DNA of 11,187 nt from Bacillota bacterium. GTDB lineage: Bacteria > Bacillota > DTU030. The DNA is taken from NCBI GenBank assembly GCA_012841005.1, contig DUVO01000211.1, positions 1 through 11,187 of the forward strand. Direction: 5' to 3'. This document shows positions 7,270-11,187 of the stretch, piece by piece. The stretch's first letter is position 1. The number at the start of each line of letters is the position of its first letter. The translations under genes were made by a program, and so were the position numbers. The notes under the pieces were generated by a model that made no database searches, was not told where the DNA came from, and saw nothing but the letters and a program-made list of their open reading frames with translations.

Positions 7270-8469
7270 ATGTTACGTTCGATGTTTGCTGCCGTATCTG
7301 GACTGCGGAACCACCAGGTGCGGATGGATGTGATAGGCCATAACATTGCTAATGTCAATACACCCGGGTTTAAGCGCAGCAGGGTAACCTTTCAGGAAGC
7401 CTTGAGCCAGACCATGCGGGGAGCCAGCCGGCCTGGAGATGGCAGGGGAGGCACCAACCCCATGCAGGTAGGTTTGGGGATGAACATCGGTGCTATAGAC
7501 ACTTTCCATACCCAGGGGGGCCTGGAGGGTACCGGCCGGACCACAGACCTGGCCATCGATGGTGAAGGGTATTTTATCCTGCGGGGTGTGGGTGACAGCC
7601 ACCTGTATACCCGGGCCGGGGCCTTTGGTTGGGACGGCGATGGGACCCTGGTCAACGGAGCCGGATTGGTAGTCCAGGGACAGCGCTTTGACCCGGTGAG
7701 CCGGGAATGGACCCAGGGGATAGGCGATATAAGGCTCACCGGCGAGGATCAGCAGGCTCCCCCGCAGGAGACGCATGAGATAACCTTTACCGGCAACCTG
7801 GCAGCCGACGGAACTAACTATACCAGGAGTATCACTGTCTATGATGAGCTGGGGGTAGCCCAGACGGTAACCTTTAGTTTTAACAAAACAGGTGATAACA
7901 CTTGGCAGTGGACGGCAACGTGGGATGGTGTTCCTGATACACCTCCTGAAGGTGAGATCACTTTTGAGTCTAACGGCAAATACAGCAGTGAAAACGAAGA
8001 TTTTGAAATTGTAGTTGACGGTCAGACGATTAACCTGGATTTCTCCGCCCTCACCCAGTACGCTGCCGAAGGCGAGTCTTATATCGAACTTAACCAGGAC
8101 GGTTATGCCAAAGGGGATCTGGTGGAGGTGTCCTTTGATACCGGTGGGGTAATAACGGGGGTCTATTCCAACGGGGAAAGCCGTCCCCTGTACCGCCTGG
8201 TTTTGGCTTCCTTCGCCAATCCTGAGGGGCTGAGCAATCTGGGGAACACCCTTTTTGCCGAGTCTAACAACTCCGGGCCTGCCCAGGTGGGGCTGGCAGG
8301 ACAGGGTTCCTTCGGTTCCATCAGTCCCAGTTCCCTGGAAATGTCCAATGTAGATCTGGCCCAGGAGTTCACTGATATGATCATTACACAGCGGGGATTT
8401 CAAGCTAATTCCCGGATCATTACCACTTCCGATGAACTCCTCCAGGAGCTCGTCAACCTAAAACGGTAA
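7270..8469 (+). CDS. flgE: FlgE, flagellar hook protein
   Basis: Structural subunit of the hook, the flexible joint between rod and filament; exported by the flagellar type III system and assembled under the FlgD cap. The 399-residue product has the N-terminal rod/hook signature (MLRSMFAAVSGLRNHQVRMDVIGHNIANVNTPGFK). It also has the FlgE/F/G core TDLAIDGEGYFIL at about 90-105, a middle domain of hook type (about 170-300, with FTGNLAADGT and SITVYDELGVAQTVTFSF), and the C-terminal polymerisation helix (MSNVDLAQEFTDMIITQRGFQANSRII). The middle domain and the neighbouring FlgD support hook protein rather than FlgF/FlgG rod protein. The ATG at 7270 has GGAGG at 7258-7262. It stands alone, with 71 nt and 67 nt spacers on its two sides, unlike most genes here; this fits a highly expressed structural protein. 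Confidence 0.96.
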   Translation: MLRSMFAAVSGLRNHQVRMDVIGHNIANVNTPGFKRSRVTFQEALSQTMRGASRPGDGRGGTNPMQVGLGMNIGAIDTFHTQGGLEGTGRTTDLAIDGEGYFILRGVGDSHLYTRAGAFGWDGDGTLVNGAGLVVQGQRFDPVSREWTQGIGDIRLTGEDQQAPPQETHEITFTGNLAADGTNYTRSITVYDELGVAQTVTFSFNKTGDNTWQWTATWDGVPDTPPEGEITFESNGKYSSENEDFEIVVDGQTINLDFSALTQYAAEGESYIELNQDGYAKGDLVEVSFDTGGVITGVYSNGESRPLYRLVLASFANPEGLSNLGNTLFAESNNSGPAQVGLAGQGSFGSISPSSLEMSNVDLAQEFTDMIITQRGFQANSRIITTSDELLQELVNLKR

Positions 8470-8475
8470 CAGGGT

Positions 8476-8533
8476 AATGGGGAGGGGTGGGGCGCAAAAC
8501 CAGCCCCGCCCGCCCCCGTTGAAACGGGGTGAA
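8476..8533 (+). promoter_or_regulatory. Two mutually exclusive hairpins ahead of motA, one masking its ribosome-binding site
   Basis: The flgE-motA spacer can form a large hairpin: AATGGGG (8476-8482) with CCCCGTT (8514-8520), a 2x2 internal loop, then GGGTGGGGC (8485-8493) with GCCCCGCCC (8503-8511) around a 9-nt loop. Each stem contains one G-T wobble pair. The same CCCCGT segment (8514-8519) can instead pair with ACGGGG (8524-8529) around a TGAA tetraloop. That second stem covers the GGGG of the motA ribosome-binding site (GGGGTGA, 8526-8532). The two folds cannot coexist. No T-run follows, so translational control is likelier than termination. The pairing is seen directly; the regulatory role is inference. 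Confidence 0.5.
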
Positions 8534-8536
8534 TTG

Positions 8537-9346
8537 ATGGATATCGCAACAATTATCGGCATTGTGGTGGGTTTGGTCTTAATCTTCAGCGCTATTCTTT
8601 CCTCAGGTAACCTGACAACCTTCTGGCACGTACCCTCTTTAATGATCACCATCGGCGGAACCATGGCGGCGACCTTTATAAACTATCCTATGAGCCAGAT
8701 TATCAGTGTAACCAGGGTCCTGCGCAATGCTTTCCGCAAGGATTTGATGCGGCCGGCGGCAGTGATCAGCCTGTTGGTCTCTTTTGCCGATAAGGCCCGG
8801 CGGGAAGGATTGTTGGCACTGGAGGAGGAAGCCGAGGAACTCGACGATGCGTTTTTTAAGAAGGGGATTCAGCTGGTGGTGGACGGTTCTGATCCGGAAT
8901 TAGTCCGCAGCATTTTGGAGACTGAGCTGTCCTTTTTAGAAGAGCGCCACCGTTTGGGGCAGAGTATTTTTCTTACTATGGGCAATTTGGCACCGGCCTT
9001 TGGTATGGTGGGCACTTTAATTGGTCTGATCAATATGCTGCGGGAGCTGGACTCCCCGGATAACATCGGACCCAGTATGGCATTGGCCTTGATTACCACC
9101 TTTTACGGTGTTCTCTTTGCCAATCTGATCTGTGTCCCAGTGGCGGGGAAACTGGCCATCAGGAGTGAACAGGAAATCCTGGTCAAAGAATTGATTATTG
9201 AAGGTGTTCTTTCTATACAGGCTGGGGAAAACCCGCGGATTGTAGAGGAAAAATTGAAGGCATTCCTGTCCCCACCAGACCGTCTTGCCCTGGAGGCCGA
9301 GCGGGAGAACCAGAAAGCAGGAGAGAGCTATGGGGAAGTACTCTAG
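8537..9346 (+). CDS. motA: MotA-family stator protein (MotA/PomA/MotP type)
   Basis: Inner-membrane stator subunit; five copies surround a MotB dimer to form the ion channel that drives FliG. From ATG 8537 it is 269 residues. Four membrane segments are visible: about 3-22, 33-50, 150-170 and 183-203. Between the second and third is the cytoplasmic loop with KARREGLLALEEEAEEL (about 86-102), whose Arg and Glu match the FliG-contacting charges of the family. Conserved motifs include GNLAPAFGMVGTLIGLI and TTFYGVLFANLICVP. The N-terminus (MDIATIIGIVVGL... GGTMAATFINYP) looks closer to PomA/MotP-type sodium stators than to E. coli MotA. An in-frame ATG at 8477 would add 20 residues across the hairpin region, with a poor ribosome-binding site, so I reject it. 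The 3' end overlaps motB by 17 nt. Confidence 0.95.
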   Translation: MDIATIIGIVVGLVLIFSAILSSGNLTTFWHVPSLMITIGGTMAATFINYPMSQIISVTRVLRNAFRKDLMRPAAVISLLVSFADKARREGLLALEEEAEELDDAFFKKGIQLVVDGSDPELVRSILETELSFLEERHRLGQSIFLTMGNLAPAFGMVGTLIGLINMLRELDSPDNIGPSMALALITTFYGVLFANLICVPVAGKLAIRSEQEILVKELIIEGVLSIQAGENPRIVEEKLKAFLSPPDRLALEAERENQKAGESYGEVL

Positions 9347-10100
9347 AAAAAAAAGAAGCTGGAATTTACCTCCTTCTGGAAACTGGCTGTTGACCTACAG
9401 CGACATGATGACCCTGTTATTAACCTTTTTTGTCCTGCTGTTTACCTTTTCTTCCATGGATGTAACCAAGTTCCAGGCTGTACTCTATTCCCTGCAGGAT
9501 GCCCTGGGCCTGCTGGAGGCGGGGACTACCTTAAACATCGCTCAAGAACAAACCAGCGTGTCGGGGGAGCTTGAGGGAGAATGGCTGGCGGAACAACGCC
9601 GGCTGGAAGAATTAATGGCCGAGTTGGAAACCTTTATTGAAGATGAGGGGTTGGGGGAACAGGTTTTAGTCTCCCTGGAGGAAAGGGGACTGGTGATCCG
9701 TTTTTTGGATACTGTCCTTTTTGACCTGGGTAGTGCTGAGTTAAAGGAGGAAAGCATGAAAATTCTCGAGAAGGTCGCTGAAGTGTTGCAGGGTTTACCC
9801 AATCAGATCAGGGCGGAAGGGCACACTGATAATCTTCCCATCAGTACCTATCGCTATCCGTCCAATTGGGAGCTTTCCAGTACCCGGGCAGCCTCGGTAA
9901 TCAGATTCTTGTTGGAGTCTTATTCCTTCTCACCCAACCAGCTCGCAGCCATAGGATATGGGGAATACAGGCCTATTGCACCTAATAAACCGGGAGGACA
10001 ACCGCTAAATCGCAGGGTTGATCTGGTAGTCCTGCGGGAGGCATGGAATAGTGGGGAACCGGAAGAATGGAAGCCGGGAGAGGAGGCTGGGTGGGAATGA
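9330..10100 (+). CDS. motB: MotB-family stator protein (MotB/PomB/MotS type)
   Basis: Stator subunit that supplies the ion-binding aspartate and anchors the stator to peptidoglycan. From ATG 9330 (AGGAG at 9319-9323) it is 256 residues. A basic N-terminus (GKYSRKKRSW) precedes one transmembrane helix at about 20-41; Asp25 in LTYSDMMTLLL is the expected ion-binding residue. A plug/linker region follows, then an OmpA-like peptidoglycan-binding domain at about 125-245. That domain shows VLFDLGSAELKEES, AEGHTDNLP, NWELSSTRAASVIRFL, GYGEYRPIAPN and NRRVDLVV. The segment FFVLLFTFSSMDVTKFQ after the helix resembles PomB/MotS more than enteric MotB, which hints at sodium use but does not prove it. 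It overlaps motA by 17 nt and fliL by 4 nt (ATGA), which suggests coupled synthesis. Confidence 0.95.
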   Translation: MGKYSRKKRSWNLPPSGNWLLTYSDMMTLLLTFFVLLFTFSSMDVTKFQAVLYSLQDALGLLEAGTTLNIAQEQTSVSGELEGEWLAEQRRLEELMAELETFIEDEGLGEQVLVSLEERGLVIRFLDTVLFDLGSAELKEESMKILEKVAEVLQGLPNQIRAEGHTDNLPISTYRYPSNWELSSTRAASVIRFLLESYSFSPNQLAAIGYGEYRPIAPNKPGGQPLNRRVDLVVLREAWNSGEPEEWKPGEEAGWE

Positions 10101-10546
10101 GTGCGGAGGAAAAAGAAAGGGGAAATAAATGGCCCCGTTTTCTCGTGTTAATCCTTTTGTTACTGTGTTTTGCCCTGGGGGGGATCTATGGAACAGTTTG
10201 CTACCTGGCACAGGGTGCAGATCCGGCTAGTACACTGGAGCCCGGTCCCATGTATGCTCTGGACCCCTTCTATGTTAATTTGGCCGGGGAACGGGGGAGG
10301 GTTGTGCTAAAGGCCGTTCTAACCCTGGATTTGCATCATGGTAAGATCGAAAAAAATATGGAAACCTACGATCCGATTGTGCGGGATGAGATAATAGCTT
10401 TTTTGCGCAGCAAAACGGCAGCTGAGCTGCAGGATCAGGGCCTTTATGATGAACTAAAGGAAGAACTTAGAAGGCGCCTGAACCAGATCTTGCCAGAGGA
10501 CAGTATCGATGCCGTCTATTTTACCGAGTTTCTCATCTCCCAGTGA
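10097..10546 (+). CDS. fliL: FliL, flagellar basal body-associated stator-support protein
   Basis: Single-pass membrane protein that forms a periplasmic ring around the stator and supports its activity under load. The 149-residue product has a short charged cytoplasmic N-terminus (SAEEKERGNKW), one transmembrane helix at about 14-37, and a FliL C-terminal domain. That domain contains YALDPFYVNLAGERGRVVLKAVLTLDL and RDEIIAFLRSKTAAELQ, ending VYFTEFLISQ; all are typical. The start ATG at 10097 shares bases with the motB stop (ATGA) and has AGGAGG at 10081-10086. It lies between the stator genes and fliM, in line with its role next to the stator. Confidence 0.95.
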   Translation: MSAEEKERGNKWPRFLVLILLLLCFALGGIYGTVCYLAQGADPASTLEPGPMYALDPFYVNLAGERGRVVLKAVLTLDLHHGKIEKNMETYDPIVRDEIIAFLRSKTAAELQDQGLYDELKEELRRRLNQILPEDSIDAVYFTEFLISQ

Positions 10547-10558
10547 GGGGTGCAGGAA

Positions 10559-11187
10559 ATGCAAGACATTTTATCCCAAAAAGAAATAGATGAACTCCTA
10601 GCAAGTCTCTCGTCAGGGGATATTTCGGCGGAGCGGATGAAGGAAGCCCAGGCGGAAAAGAAGATTAAGAACTATGATTTTTTCCGTCCGAATCGATTTT
10701 CCAAGGAACAGATCCGGACCATAGAGATGATCCATGAGAACTTCGCCCGTCTCCTTTCCACCTTTCTTTCCGCTCAACTGCGGACAGCAGTTGAGGTTAA
10801 GTTACTTTCTGTGCAAGAGCTTTCCTATGATGAGTTTATCCGCTCTCTTTTTGTCCCTACCGTTATGGCCCTGGTTCGACTAGAGGAACTGGGCGGGGAG
10901 ATGCTTCTGGAGTTAAACCCGGTGCTGGCCTTTGGCATTCTCGAACGCTTGCTGGGAGGAAAGGGAGACGGAGCAGAAAAAAGACGTGCCCTGACAGAGA
11001 TTGAACAGACTATTATTCTGAAATTGACCGGACGGGTTGTCAATATTTTGACGGAAGCCTGGAGTAATATCCTACCACTGCAGGTTAGTATTGTCGGTTT
11101 AGAGGTTAACCCCCAGTTTGTCCATATAATCGCCGGGAACGAAATGGTTGCCCTGGTATCCCTTGAAGTGGCAATTAAAGGGGTTAA
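10559..11187 (+). CDS. fliM: FliM, flagellar motor switch protein (3' truncated by window edge)
   Basis: C-ring switch protein that binds phosphorylated CheY and, with FliG, sets the direction of rotation. The frame is open from ATG 10559 to the window end (209 codons of a usual ~330), so there is no stop codon in view. GAGGGG at 10545-10550 is the ribosome-binding site, overlapping the fliL stop. The N-terminus MQDILSQKEIDELLASL is the CheY-binding motif. Next come NYDFFRPNRFSKEQIRTIEMIHENFARLLS, the FliM middle-domain start, LERLLGGKGDG with the GGXG motif implicated in FliG contact, and LTEIEQTIILKLTGRVV. The SpoA-like C-terminal domain lies beyond the window. It starts 12 nt after fliL. 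Confidence 0.96.
   Translation, partial: MQDILSQKEIDELLASLSSGDISAERMKEAQAEKKIKNYDFFRPNRFSKEQIRTIEMIHENFARLLSTFLSAQLRTAVEVKLLSVQELSYDEFIRSLFVPTVMALVRLEELGGEMLLELNPVLAFGILERLLGGKGDGAEKRRALTEIEQTIILKLTGRVVNILTEAWSNILPLQVSIVGLEVNPQFVHIIAGNEMVALVSLEVAIKGV

Noticed and set aside
7273..8403. A 376-codon open frame on the - strand across flgE
   Set aside because: It lies fully inside a well-supported hook gene, codes for no recognisable protein, and is explained by the absence of certain + strand codons in flgE. It is a shadow.
8476..8520. Intrinsic terminator after flgE
   Set aside because: The hairpin is strong, but it is followed by GAAACGGGG and not by a T-run, and motA-motB-fliL-fliM continue on the same strand.
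8477..8536. N-terminal extension of motA from ATG 8477 (MGRGGAQNQPRPPPLKRGEL)
   Set aside because: The extra residues come from the GC-rich hairpin, are not MotA-like, and lack a good ribosome-binding site. MotA proteins begin at the equivalent of ATG 8537.

Overview
The window is one continuous stretch of a flagellar (fla/che-type) operon. All genes lie on the + strand and are tightly packed. Order: fliF (5' end missing), fliG, fliH, fliI, fliJ, a ylxF-type gene, fliK, flgD, a conserved flagellar-operon gene of unknown function (TIGR02530-like), flgE, motA, motB, fliL, fliM (3' end missing). The fliJ-ylxF-fliK-flgD-flgE order, a short FlgD without the Ig-like domain, the TIGR02530-type gene and strong GGAGG ribosome-binding sites all point to a Firmicute. 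motA-motB sitting between flgE and fliL suggests the class Clostridia (Peptococcaceae/Moorella-like anaerobes) rather than Bacillus. The species cannot be named from this sequence.

Layout. Positions 1-2146 hold the MS-ring protein FliF and the switch protein FliG. Positions 2130-4596 hold the export ATPase module FliH-FliI-FliJ. Positions 4616-5179 encode a membrane-anchored coiled-coil protein (YlxF/MotE-like). Positions 5181-8469 hold hook assembly: FliK hook-length control, FlgD hook cap, the unknown protein and the hook protein FlgE. Positions 8537-10100 encode the stator pair MotA-MotB. Positions 10097-11187 hold FliL and the first two thirds of the switch protein FliM.

The genes together build basal body, export gate ATPase, hook and motor in roughly assembly order. 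Most junctions overlap or are 1-19 nt apart, which indicates translational coupling. Only three spacers exceed 50 nt: fliK-flgD (58 nt), unknown gene-flgE (71 nt) and flgE-motA (67 nt). Each contains inverted repeats. The most striking is flgE-motA, where one C-rich segment can pair either with an upstream G-rich arm of a large hairpin or with the motA ribosome-binding site. This is a candidate RNA switch on stator synthesis. No intrinsic terminator, convincing promoter, RNA gene, CRISPR array or mobile element was seen. No wholly new system was found; the best leads are the flgE-motA structure, the unknown TIGR02530-type protein, and a FliG-like repeat in the YlxF-type protein.
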